The notes under the pieces were generated by a model. That model saw nothing but the letters and a program-made list of their open reading frames with translations, ran no database searches and was not told the DNA's origin. A program made the translations under genes and the position numbers. DNA of 64,000 nt. Source: Polytrichum commune. Lineage: Eukaryota > Streptophyta > Polytrichopsida > Polytrichales > Polytrichaceae. The DNA lies in assembly GCA_950295325.1 (NCBI GenBank), contig OX485809.1, forward strand, positions 22,446,001 through 22,510,000, written 5' to 3'. Positions 12,055 through 23,136 of this stretch are shown here, one piece after another (positions within the stretch are counted from its first letter, which is position 1; every line of letters starts with the position of its first letter).

Positions 12055-12092
<38 letters not shown>

Positions 12093-12235
12093 TATGAATT
12101 CCTCTAAAACGACCAGGTGTTTGGCCCCTGAAGTCTTGAATTTTCAACCGCTTATATCTCCACCTCAACCGGTTCATCTGTAAGTAGCAGCTAGTTCTGC
12201 CCATGCATTGCATGTTACAAAGGTTTTTGTTTCAA
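11139..12235. other. Intergenic sequence with a repeat fragment, C run and AT microsatellite
   Basis: A C run lies at about 11,351-11,367 and an AT dinucleotide tract at about 12,055-12,090. The segment 11,440-11,530 resembles the left arm of the inverted-repeat element at 18,130, sharing GTGTGGAGTAGTT. No gene was recognised. Confidence 0.55.
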
Positions 12236-12237
12236 TA

Positions 12238-12720
12238 GAGTTATCCGTAAAGTGAGCTGGTGTTTTGACAGATTTTGAGTGCACTATTCACACAAACCCA
12301 TGGAAACGCAAAGTAAGGCTCTTGAATTCCGGGGCATAATACACAAGGCCATGGTTTAGGGTCAGAGTTGCTCTGCTTGTTTTTGGATGAGAGAATCCGC
12401 CTATTCGTGGTTGAGGCCGTCATGCGTGCTTGTTGATTTTGGGCGTGCTTCACTACTTACTTAGTCTTGTCTGCACCCCTAACAGAATTAGCGAAACAGG
12501 GCGACAGAATTAGCACCCTCTGACAAAGCGACGCTAAATTCCCGGGGCGCGCTCGCAACACAGGAGCAAATTTTTTTTGCCACCATTTCCGGTCCCTCAA
12601 AAGATTTGTGCCTGTGTTTTTTTATAGCTATAGACACCTGCTCCACTTTTAGGGCCTGTCGCACAATTTTCTCAAATCCAGGCCCAAAACCCTCTCTTCA
12701 GCTCACTTTACGGATAACTC
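12238..12720. mobile_element. MITE with perfect inverted ends flanked by TA
   Basis: A 483 bp element has perfect terminal inverted repeats of 22 bp beginning GAGTTATCCGTAAAGTGAGC, with TA immediately outside both ends (12,236-12,237 and 12,721-12,722). The TA pair suggests a Tc1/mariner-type target duplication. The interior is non-coding. It lies only about 30 bp from the hAT element to its right. Confidence 0.85.
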
Positions 12721-13167
12721 TAATGTCTGCAGACAATGTGTAACTTATAGGCAGGGGTGTTTTTTCACAAGGTCCCTAACATGTCTAGGGACATGTTCAT
12801 AAAAAAAAAACATTTCCAGTGGACAGGTTCTTAGAAAATGAACCGGTTTTGGGACATGTCAAATTCACTTTGGACGGGTTCTAAAAATAACATTTTTAAA
12901 ATTAAAAAAATGGTACAAATATCAATTACGTTATGTCATATATGACATGTGAATATAAGCATAATGCAATCAAACCACTAATACCCAATCAAACTATCAA
13001 TCTTGAAGTGCTTGATTCACCTGCATACATTAATTCATCAACCACAAAATTTAGAACCTTTTTAACATAATGTCAAAGATTACAATTGAAGGTAAACTTA
13101 GTAATTGAATAAGAATTAGTATATATAAACATGTTAAAAAGTTTAAAAATAAAGAGCTACTTACTCT

Positions 13168-13400
13168 TCAAAGAAGTGGATGAATTCTCCTATCCTTCAT
13201 GTTTCTCCAAACAAGCATCACTGCATTCCAATCGATGTTTTCAACTGGAATATTTGCACATGAAATGCGCATCAAAGCATCCAAAGTTTCCAACTTCAAA
13301 CAGGTACGTAGATGACTTTTGATTAGGTTTTGTTTAGAAAAACCCCTCTCACATATTGCAGTGCTCACTGGAATCACCATGGAGAAGAGGTGTCCTCATA
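13168..13400 (-). pseudogene. hAT transposase C-terminal dimerisation domain, fragment
   Basis: The minus-strand frame reads VIPVSTAICERGFSKQNLIK, then ETLDALMRIS, the hallmark of the hAT dimerisation region (Pfam Dimer_Tnp_hAT type, as in zinc-finger 862-like transposases). About 70 residues remain open. Sequence upstream continues in a different frame and the catalytic domain is not found within the element, so this is a relic. Confidence 0.85.
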
Positions 13401-13825
13401 TGTGATAATTTATCCGTCTCTCTAAACTTGCAGACCTTGGAACATTGGACTTGAAAGTGTCACAATTTCTTCATCGGAATCGTGATGGGGCTTGAGACTT
13501 GAACCTGCAAAATCAATCCAACTAATAAATAGACAACGCTTGCACTATCCTTGCAAAGACAACGCTTCCACCATCTTAGGCACATGTAAGGCTCAAATAT
13601 CTACTCATACATTGACCCAACAACTTACAAGCTCAACCCTGCAATTTGCTAGGGTTTAACTCGAATTGACAGAAATTTCCTGCACAACCCTCGAATCTGC
13701 ACTCAACCCACAACAAAAGAGAGGAATAAGACTCTCAAGATTTAGGATGCAAATGAATCGAACATATGCAACTGAAAGCTAAATCAACTGAGAGACCGGT
13801 GAGAGATAACTTGATTGCAGTCGTC

Positions 13826-14055
13826 AAATGAACCGGTTGAGTTTGAGAAAAACACCTGTTGAAGTTCAAGATTGCAGGAGAAGATTGTTCCAGCGGCACT
13901 CTTCAACTTCTTGAATTCGAGTTAGTTTCAAATGAACCAGTTGAGTTTGAGAAAACACCTGTTGAAGTTCAAGATTGCAGGAGGAGATTGTTCCAGCGGC
14001 ACTCTCCAACTTCTTGAATTCGAGTTAGTTTCAAATGAACCGGTTGAGTTTGAGT
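13826..14055. repeat. Tandem duplication of about 105 bp inside the hAT element
   Basis: Two adjacent, nearly identical units contain CACCTGTTGAAGTTCAAGAT and CCAGCGGCACTC. A partial third start (AAATGAACCGGTTGAGTTTG) follows. Confidence 0.85.
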
Positions 14056-14641
14056 GACTGAGTCTAGTTCAGTTTCTCTGAACTAGTCTGTGGACAAACA
14101 AATAAAATGGGGCAGTGGTAGGCTGGCAAATTGGTAATTATAATAGAAAAAGCAGAAATGAACGAAGATAGTAAGATACTATTGTTTCCAAGTGGCAAGT
14201 GCACCAATCACATGCCAACATCTTTTGGGTTATCTTTATCGATTTGTTTTTTGCTTTAACCTTTTCATGGACGGGTTGGTTTAGAAATTACCGGTTTTGG
14301 GACGGGTTGCAATTTTTTTTGCCTTTCAATTCGAGGTTTTGGGACGTGGACGGGTAAAAACTTTGTGGAAAAACAGCCCTGCTTATAGGGCCTGAATCTG
14401 TGGTTGTCTGCACAAGCCGTCAGCTCATTGCTGCTCTTGGATGTCCATTAATGTGATGTCGTCCCGGAATACATTACGTATGTGGTTTCGTGCCATCATC
14501 AAAGTCAGGGAACTTTTGATTTAATTACGTGCCATTTCACAATCATTGAGTCAATTTTGGTGGGAAATTTATTTAGGACCACCGGACCGAGTAGCCCCCA
14601 CCGGTCATGAATTCTAGGGGAATTTTACATAGGCTTCTACA

Positions 14642-14776
14642 TCCATCTTGCATTCACCTACTCCGTTGGTCCCTCAAGTGTGGTGTGAAGCGAACTTGGA
14701 CCAACTCTGCCTTTCCCACCAATGAGAGTGCTTGAAGTGCAATGGTCACGGGCTCTCAGTCTCATGTGTGAAGTGG
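14642..14776 (-). mobile_element. Element A fragment (one end only)
   Basis: This matches the end of element A upstream of its reading frame, from CATCTTGCATTCACC to the terminal GTGTGAAGTGGCCC, followed by TAA. The other end is missing, so the copy is truncated. Confidence 0.8.
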
Positions 14777-14789
14777 CCCTAAGGACATA

Positions 14790-15661
14790 GTGGGCCTCGA
14801 ATCAAGGAGGTCGAGACACGACAAGCATGCACAAATGCAAAGTTATTTGCAGTTTTTAAAATAAAAATCAAAAATCAAAAATCAAAAATCAAATGGAGTC
14901 CACGTCTGCCAACCTTGCTTCAAGGTGCTCCTGGAACCGGCAACTTGAGGCATTTTTGGAACACGGAAAAACATCAAAAGTGCAACGAGATGTTTGACAT
15001 GACTCAACATCATCATGCACAGGCAGTCGAGAAGCTCACCATGTTCTCTTTCTTGGGATGGGGAGTGAAGTTGTGCCACAATCAAAGACACGATTAATTG
15101 TGCTGTGAATGTGATCCCCGGGGTGGCAACTAGTGCAAAATAATTTGTAATAGAGTATCCATCCATACTATTATCCTTGTACATTCATACCACAGAACAA
15201 TTTCACGGAGCTTAATATGGAGTGATGGAGTGCACATTGAGACCATCCATAATACAAAACAATGCTTTTGATTCGAAGATGTCTATGTATTTTGATACAT
15301 CAATACTTTGAAACTAATGTGGACGTTCTCTTGGACGGACATGGGACCTAATTATAATTTAGATAATCAACAATTTTTTTGAAGATACTCTAGATTGTTG
15401 TGGCTGTAAAGCCCTAACCCTAACTCTCTTCCCAACTTCTCTCGGTGGCTTCTCTCCCGCTTCTCTTTGAAAACTTTTGAATCCAAATTAGTTGAAACAT
15501 AATCTAGATTATGTGTACAATTATGTGTACATAATGTATGCCTTTGTGAAATTTTTGAGCGAGCCCCTTGTAATTATTTGTTTGAGTTGCCACCCCGGGA
15601 TGTGATTGAGTCACCTATTGAGGATGCAAGGATGTTCATAGGCCCTCCCCCTCATGTTCAT
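14790..15661. other. Unassigned intergenic sequence
   Basis: It includes a three-fold AAAATCAAAAATC tract near 14,865-14,890. An open frame of 100 codons on the minus strand (15,184-14,882) has no recognisable domain. No gene is supported. Confidence 0.5.
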
Positions 15662-15664
15662 TTA

Positions 15665-16195
15665 GGGCCGCTTTACACCTAGAGGCTGGGCCAATTCGTT
15701 GTGTAAGAGGCTTGAAATCCTCACTTGTGAGGGGCCAAAAGGCTGAAATCGGCCCCAACCCTTTTACACCTAGAGGCCGGGCCAATTTGGTGGTATGAAC
15801 TTTTTCATTAAGAAATGCATGGTATGACATGGCCCGAGCTCATTGAATTGGGTGCACCCAAAATGGAAGGCCAATTCTTGACCTCGGGACCAATGTCAAA
15901 TTTCAATTAATTTTTTTTTTAATAAGTTATGATTTTTTAGCGAACCACATCCATTGGATTATGTGGAAATATGAACGGCTCTATGCTAGATTATGCTAGA
16001 TTTGCTAGATTATGCTAGATTTATTGAATCGGCCTAGCTTCTTGACCCTAAGGCCTTTAAATATGGGGAAATTGGCCCCCATTATAATCTTATTATAATG
16101 TGTAGTTGAGGCCAGCCTCCAACCCAAAAGGGGCTGAAATTTCATGCAATTGGCCTCAAGAGGAAGTGTCCCGGCCTATAGGTGTAAAGCGGCCC
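15665..16195. mobile_element. Element C: 531 bp TIR transposon, TTA target duplication (PIF/Harbinger-like)
   Basis: Ends are GGGCCGCTTTACACCTAGAG and, inward from the right, GGGCCGCTTTACACCTATAG, flanked by TTA at 15,662-15,664 and 16,196-16,198. A second internal copy of the terminal motif lies near 15,758-15,785. It is non-coding. Its size and ends resemble elements A, D and G in this window. Confidence 0.9.
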
Positions 16196-16198
16196 TTA

Positions 16199-18129
16199 GT
16201 TTATTGCAAAAACGTGCAAGTGAAGCTACCATGTCCATTGTTAGATGATGAAAAAAGATGACAAGAACTACATTGACTTGTAGTGGAATTGCAGTAGCCA
16301 AGATAGACCTCAAAATATAGAACTACTAAAGAACCATTACCTACCATGATTATCATACATAAATCATGTGAAGTCTCCAACTAGACTAAAATTGTCCTAT
16401 TAGTGTGGGTCACCATTTGGAGGTTGCATATTGCAATAACTTTTTATCAAGCATGTGATTTTTTACCTCAAGCTACATAAATAGGTAGTATGCACATCAA
16501 AGAACATGATAAGACTTATATGGTTTAAAAAAAAGGGTAACGCCACTGAATTGTTTTTAGCAACATGTAACTCCAAATGACAATTCACACTAAGAGGACA
16601 ATTCAATGTACCATATGTACATTGTACCTAGTTAACTAGGTCATGTCAATATTTCCAACGATGGGCTCCATCAAATCTTCTTCTAATGTAGATTCTTTAC
16701 ATGAGCAACTAAAATTATCATAATTATTATTCCCATCATCAAACATTTGTAAGTCTCCATCTACCACGTTTGTAAGACCCAAACATTAACTCCATTGAAT
16801 CTTATTCTAATGTAAATTATGAAATGTGCATATGTCAAACATAACATATTTTTTTGGTTGGGCATGGTTGGATATGGTTGAGATTGTTTAGTACATCCAA
16901 ACAACTAAATCATCTCCCACTATAGGTTGTCAATGATAAAAGGGGATTGAATGGTTGAGGCCAAAGTGCCTATCCCTAGGGGTGCACTAGATTTATGTAT
17001 ATGTAGTATGTGGGTACACAAAATGGGTATTGCTTATGAGTATGTTTTAAAAAAATATACATAGGGTTGGGGCATTCTTTTTCTTGGCAATGTGTATATA
17101 TATATATAATGTTTATATTGCATTATGCAATGTTGAACCCATACATGCATTCACAACAAGGACATACATATATAGGAGATTACAAACATTTCGGTTGGGC
17201 TCAAGCCGGAGATGATTATCCAACATCTTGAAATACTATTTAGTTTATGCATGGTCCATCCAATGCCATCGCAAATCATCAAAGTCATTGGTCTCCAAGA
17301 GTTTGCATCTTGGGAGAATATATAGGATGCGTTAGAACTTGATCAGAAAATAGGTAGGTACAGTATCTGAACACCAATTGACCTCATATACCTTTGAATT
17401 TAGAAATAAGGTTATCTTGGTATCAAATTCAGTGGTTTAATGTGGACTAATTGACTAACCAGATCATAGTACACTTGTGAATGGTAATTGCATTGATTTA
17501 ACATTTGTCGTAGGAACCCAGTCGTATGAATTATATCACATTGATGAAAGAGTCTTTCATGACTTCATTAAGAAATAAGTAATATAGTTTCGTACAAATA
17601 TTGGAGGCCTACTTTTGCAAGTCATTTTTTTTCTTGTATGCATAAAGTATGATAGTGTGTATTTATTTAATCTTTGAATTGTATGTGATTTTTTTTTCTT
17701 TATTTCTAGTTCTCATTGTATCATGAATTTCTATGTTCACACCTATTTATGTCCACCATAAATTTGTATGTTTGCTATTAAAATGAAGGCAAAGCATGCA
17801 CAAGAAGTATGCTTTTACTCAAGGGTACAACCTCGGGGCACCTATCACGAACACAATACACTTTGAGTGCTATATTACCTTAGCTAATCCATACAAATTA
17901 TCTAACAAATTTTTTATTATAAATTACATTATGAGCACAATGACATCAAGAACATATAATTTAGAGCATATCTAATTTTTATAGAAACTTTCAAGACATA
18001 AACTTCATGATGAAACATCGACAAAAATCAGAGTGAAAATCGGACCTCCCATGATTATTTAGTTATCCTTACCGGAAGTGCATCTTTGTTGACTTCTTAA
18101 TTGACTTCTTGATTATATACATAGGCCCT
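16199..18129. other. AT-rich intergenic region
   Basis: No gene, RNA or bounded transposon recognised. A short TA tract lies near 17,093-17,108. Stop codons are frequent on both strands. Confidence 0.5.
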
Positions 18130-18540
18130 CTCAGTTGTATTCACTATGAAGTGTGGAGTAGTTAATAAAAGTTGAAGACTAGTCCTATCTCTTTTAAATA
18201 TGTGTCTTTGTGGTGTTTATGCTTAGATCGTCATTGGACCACCACACACCAATCGAATATAGGGGTCCAATTAACAAAAGTAACCAAATAACACCCACAT
18301 ACCTTATGGAGGTTAATAAGAATAACCAATTGTCACTGGCCAACTAAGAAACCAATTGATGCTAACCATGCAATACCAAGGCATGTGGGTGCTATAACTC
18401 ATTCAATGATTTTTCTTAAATTGGACACCTTTATTTGATTGGTGTGTGGTCAGGAGTGAGGATCAAAAAACACACATCATAAAGACGAGATTGAATTGGA
18501 ACGTCTTAAACTTTTATTCACTACTCCACACCAATGTACG
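18130..18540. mobile_element. Inverted-repeat element H
   Basis: The arms (about 18,130-18,275 and 18,415-18,540) are imperfect reverse complements. Shared blocks include GTGTGGAGTAGT near the ends and GACCACACACCAAT (or GACCACCACACACCAAT) near the loop. A diverged arm-like fragment occurs at 11,440-11,530. Exact termini and target duplication were not resolved. Confidence 0.7.
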
Positions 18541-19780
18541 GGGAGTACCGAGGTTTAGTTATGAGCTAGCTGAATTTTTTTGGAGATTTCCGAATGAGTT
18601 CACAATGATTGGGATGAGCTACCGATGTAAAATTGTCAAGGTCGGAAATCAACTAGTTCAAGGGAGAATAGACTGGCAATATGGCCGGTTGAGGCATCAT
18701 AGTTTGGGATATTTACCGAGAGTAGTTTTTTATTTTAGTAGCCGAAGGAAGTAGGAATAGGGTTGAAATTTTTACTAGGGTAATAATAGAGTCATAAGGT
18801 AAAAAACCATGGAAGCTAATTATGGTTGGTTCCATTATCATTGGAGCGAATAGGGTTTTGAGGCTCTAAGTAGCTAGGGACCCTCACTCACGAGTATAAG
18901 AAGAGTTTGAGCCCCTTGAGCAAAGTACCTCACTCCTTCATTGCAGTTTTTCTCTCTACCCCATTCCTGCTATAAGCTTCCGCTTCTGCTATTGTGTTTT
19001 TAGTTGGTGTTTTCAAGCTCCGTATCTGGCTTCGAGCTCATTGGCTGGCTTTGTGCTAGTGTCAAGGTTTATGGTTGTGACCTTTTGTTGCTAGCTATTT
19101 GTGTGTGACTCAAACTCCAAGCACTTTAACAAAACCGAAGAGGAAAAAGACCTCCGATCTACAAGGAAGAAGACCTTCAACTCTTTCTAGGGATACTTCA
19201 TCCTTCAACACAAATCACCCCCTTAAAAGCATAACACCAATTTTCTTTTATTATATATATATATATATATATAAACCAACTTACTATACATAAGTTTGGA
19301 AACATACCAAAAATAAAGTTAGAAACTAAGAAAATTACGAAATAATAAAGGTAAATGTAGGAATTTAACCAACCAAAAAAAAAAAAAAAAAAAAAAATCC
19401 GAACATGTTTATAGGAGGTAAAATTTTACCAATTTTTGTATACTAGAGCTCCCCGGACTGTGCTCCACACGCCATAGGCGAGCGCAATCAAGAGAACCTT
19501 TGTATTCAGTTTTGGAATCAACAATCATGTGCTACTAACAACCATCACTGAATCAAGGGAGGTTGAACTTGTAGCCTTATTCTTGTTGATGCTTCATCCT
19601 ATGCTACACAAATGAAATCATCATGTGAAGCATATAATGTCAGATAAGGCATGGTTCTCCTCATCTCCCGGCCAGGTTGAGAACTTGTCAAGAGTCCCAA
19701 GCACCCACATGAAACTGTTCAAACTGATACCCAGCCCCAGACCCCGATATTTCGCCAAGAAAATTCAAGGATCATATATG
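18541..19780. other. Intergenic sequence with AT and A tracts
   Basis: A plus-strand frame of 102 codons (18,446-18,754) starts inside element H and has no recognisable domain. There is a TA tract at about 19,253-19,274 and an A23 run at 19,375-19,397. The stretch 18,880-19,110 is gene-leader-like in composition but nothing can be assigned. Confidence 0.45.
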
Positions 19781-20388
19781 CTCTTAAAAGTAGTGGCCGC
19801 GTGTCTGCACTTGAAGAGATACAGACACACATTCTCCGTTGCACCGATTGTTATGCTAGAGCCTTCAAGTTCAGCATTCCTCGATGCGGCTCACAGATGG
19901 TGGTTGACAAATACTGATTTCTGGATGCACAACATATAATGTTGATATTAGAGTGCAACTAGTATTATCTGGGCCAAGAAAATTCAACGAAGATATTCGC
20001 TCTTAAAAAGTAGTTGCCTCGAGTCTCCACCTTGAAGAGATACCGACTCAAAACATCAGTTGCATCGATTGTTATCTTAGAGCTTTTAAGTTCAGCATTC
20101 CACGATGCGGCTCACAGATGGTGGTTGACAAATACTGATTTCTGCATGCACAACATGTAAAGCTGATATTAGAGTGCAACTAGTAATATCTGGGCCAAGA
20201 AAATTATGCCAAGAAAATTCAACGAGTTTTCTTAATTTCAACGAATTTATACGCTCTTAAAAAGTAGTTGTCTCGTGTCTGTACCTTGAAGAGATACAGA
20301 CCCACATTCTCAGTTGCATCGATTGTTATCTTAGAGCTTTTAAGTTCAGCATTCCTCGATGTGGCTCACAGATGGTGGTTCACAAATA

Positions 20389-21610
20389 CACGGGTAGATC
20401 ACTCTAAGGCATTTTTGTGCACCACGTGCGGCTGGGGTTTTTTTGTTTTGGGGCTATTTACCTTCAAGGGTTGAATTAAAGCCTCCCTATAATTACTTAA
20501 ATTTCAAAAATGGCCCATTTGTTTGCACCCTCCATTAATTATATTTTCCAAGTCACTGCAATTTTTTGTACTCTATATTCCTTTTAAGTAATAAAAGCTA
20601 ATTTACTTCCTAACGCAATTGACGAGTGTTGAGGGAAAGCATAGAAACAAAGAAGGGTGCAAACAGTAATACCATTGCAAACATAGTTATCAAGAAAACA
20701 CATAGGAAACCATAGCAAAGTAATACGATTGTTGGTGCTCCAAAGCCTCAGTAATTATGGTGGAACCCGTAACCCTAGAGCTTCCAAGAGGCTAAACAAG
20801 ATGGTTTTCGACGTCTTCTTCTATTTCCGGGAAATCGGCCACTCCTTCGAGACAACAATCTGCTACATGAGTCCCATCATCAAGATGACGCCGTTTAGGG
20901 GCATCCTGGACTTCACATCGCAATGGCAGGCCATACACATCACTTACTACATCGTTCAAACCCTCCATCTTTTGCCGGATTCTACACCTATCTTCATTGT
21001 CCCAAAATTGAAATGGCCACTCTAGCGCAGATTTCTCCTCCAAACAAACCCTAAGGGAGGCGTATGTTTCCTCCTTCAATACTTTGACTTTGCTGAAATA
21101 CTGCGGCACAACAAATTCCCCCTCCATGGTCCACATCTTGACTTGGATTGCCATAACTCGAATGTAAACCGCCCCAGTAGATGTAGATCAATACACCAAA
21201 CAAGGTGTGCACGCACCTAAACCCAAACCCACCTCTGAAGCAAATTGAAACCCTAGCCATCTGCAAACGGGCGTGGGGAAGACGACCCCAACGACGATGC
21301 ATTTTCTTTTCATCCATTTTGGACAAACGGAAATCCCAATTATCATCCATCCCCGTGAGTCCTAAACCAATTTACATACCATACTAAACATACCTTCTAG
21401 GATCCTTATCTTTAGCCCCTATATTAATTTTACAAAAAAATAATGGCCCACGTTCTATGTCCATCTAACTTACTTATAATGGGATTGTCTACATTTAATG
21501 GCCCCCTTCATTATTTGGAATTCCTTTATAATTTTTATTTCAAATGATTTTAATCCTCTCTATATTATGCCGCACGTCGTTTTTAAAAAGCACTAAGTGA
21601 TCTACCCGTG
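20389..21610. mobile_element. 1,222 bp TIR element with 8 bp target duplication (hAT-like or Mutator-like), carrying a gene-like frame
   Basis: Perfect 15 bp terminal inverted repeats CACGGGTAGATCACT bound the element, with an 8 bp direct duplication CACAAATA at 20,381-20,388 and 21,611-21,618. Neighbouring tandem units show the uninterrupted site. An 8 bp duplication fits hAT best, though the CACGG ends are not typical. No transposase is present. A minus-strand frame of unknown origin occupies the middle. Confidence 0.9.
20792..21154 (-). CDS. Gene-like 120-codon frame inside the TIR element (unknown family)
   Basis: Unlike other frames nearby, this one has a varied, protein-like composition: WTMEGEFVVPQYFSKVKVLK, then LEEKSALEWPFQFWDNEDRC, then an acidic C terminus ending EDVENHLV. 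I do not recognise the family. A second minus-strand frame just upstream (21,350-21,051, starting MDDNWDFRLSKMDEKK) overlaps it in another phase and could be a 5' exon. It may be a captured host gene fragment or a transposon accessory protein. No splice sites were proven. Confidence 0.45.
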   Translation of the reverse strand: MAIQVKMWTMEGEFVVPQYFSKVKVLKEETYASLRVCLEEKSALEWPFQFWDNEDRCRIRQKMEGLNDVVSDVYGLPLRCEVQDAPKRRHLDDGTHVADCCLEGVADFPEIEEDVENHLV

Positions 21611-21930
21611 CACAAATACTGATTTCTGCATGCACAACATATAATGCTGATATTAGAGTGCAACTAGTAATATCTGGGCCAAGAAAATTACGCCAAGAAA
21701 ATTCAACGAAGATATTCACTGTTAAAAAGTAGTTGCCTCCTGTCTCCACCTTGAAGAGATATACAGACTTACAATTTCAGTTGCATCATAGTTATTTTAT
21801 AACTTTAAGTTTGGCATTCCACGAGTGCGGCTCACAGATGGTGGTTGACAAAATATTGATTTCTACAGGCACAATGTATAATGCCAATATCAGAGTGCAA
21901 GTAGTATTATATGGGCCCAGCATGGTCCTC

Positions 21931-22343
21931 GGGCTAGTCCAGCATGGTCCTCGTAAGAGTGTTCCCTACGACATGAAATCAAAGGCATTTTGATGCAACC
22001 ATCGAAAGTCATGTACCACCAGAACATGATTGCGCAATTTTACGCTCTTGATGCAAGGAAACGTGAAACCTTTTATTTCCTTACATACGCTCGTAACAGG
22101 GTGAAAGACAAATAGGTCTTTTGGTCACTTGACTATGCTTGACTTTCATGCTATTAAGCAATGCGGACTCTGTTTCTTAATAATTTGTCCTTGAGTCCAA
22201 ATAGAAAGGGACCACCTAATAATCCGGTGGATGACACTAGGACAACCAATGAGAACTTATGGTGATTTTCTTCAGTAACTTCATATTATTGGAGTTTTTA
22301 CCTTTCACTAATGGAAAGAGATTTTACTCAGAAAACTTGGCAC
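21931..22343. other. Unassigned intergenic sequence
   Basis: No reading frame or repeat of note. A partial direct repeat (AGCATGGTCCTCG twice near 21,920-21,955) is the only structure seen. Confidence 0.5.
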
Positions 22344-22345
22344 TA

Positions 22346-22679
22346 CACTAAATATGATATTTAGTGCTCGATACACTAAATATGAACACATACACTAAAT
22401 ATCACTAATCTTATGAAAGTAAGTAACATTAAATGTAAACTCAAACACCAAATAACAACTATCATGGTAATATGTGGAAGTTACGTGCACGAATTTAGTT
22501 TTAGTAAGGATATGGAAAAAAATTTAACAATGATAAAAGGAGAAAGGAGGTGACAGTAGGGGATGTGGTGGCGCATTTATGTCTAACACTAATTATCAAA
22601 GAATTGAAAATTAGTGTTGAGCAAGATAGGGTGGTAACAACACTAAATGTTATCAAACACTAAATTATCATATTTAGTG
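22346..22679. mobile_element. 334 bp MITE, CACTAAATATG termini, TA target duplication
   Basis: Ends CACTAAATATGATA and its complement are flanked by TA at 22,344-22,345 and 22,680-22,681. The termini relate it to the proven TA-duplicating MITE at 5,471-5,870. The interior contains extra copies of CACTAAAT. Non-coding. Confidence 0.8.
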
Positions 22680-23136
22680 TAGTGACGAGGTGGTGACCAT
22701 GGCAATTTGAGATGGAATAACTTGTCATATTTGTCATATGTCAATCCACCGTGGTAATAGTTTACTAGCACCTAGCACCTTCAACTCAATGTTGGCAATA
22801 TTTACAAGCACATACTGGTCCACCTCATAAGAAACTTCTCGTCTCTTCTCATCAACATAGTATTTCTACCATTGTTGCGCAATAATTAAATGTCTCTTGG
22901 TCTAGCCAATTGCATCATACATATGCTCAACAAAAAAAAAATCATCAGGGAATTGACACTTCTTGATCCCACCAATTGGTGCCACAAATTTTAGCATATA
23001 TTCAGGTCAAACAGATCAAATTGAACAAACTTCTGCCAACAATTATTATATGCAACTTATACCATAGCAAGGAGTTCATCTTAGTCATCTTACATTGGAT
23101 TTACATAATGTCACAACATGTCCTCAATGACGTGGT

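Larger units (their letters stand above)
12752..14381 (-). mobile_element. hAT-family DNA transposon, decayed
   Basis: A 1,630 bp element with ends CAGGGGTGTTTTTTCACAA and (inward from the right) CAGGGCTGTTTTTCCACAA, flanked by a perfect 8 bp target duplication CTTATAGG (12,744-12,751 and 14,382-14,389). The CAGGG ends and 8 bp duplication define the hAT superfamily. A fossil of the transposase C terminus lies inside on the minus strand; the rest of the transposase is gone, so the copy is non-autonomous. Confidence 0.93.
19781..21930 (+). repeat. Tandem repeat of about 220-255 bp, four units, split by a transposon
   Basis: Units start near 19,781, 19,999, 20,253 and 21,717 with CTCTTAAAAAGTAGT or a variant. 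Each carries TTGAAGAGATACAGAC, GCGGCTCACAGATGGTGGTT and ACAAATACTGATTTCT. The third unit is interrupted at 20,389-21,610 by a 1.2 kb element. Frames inside look coding only because the units repeat. Confidence 0.88.
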
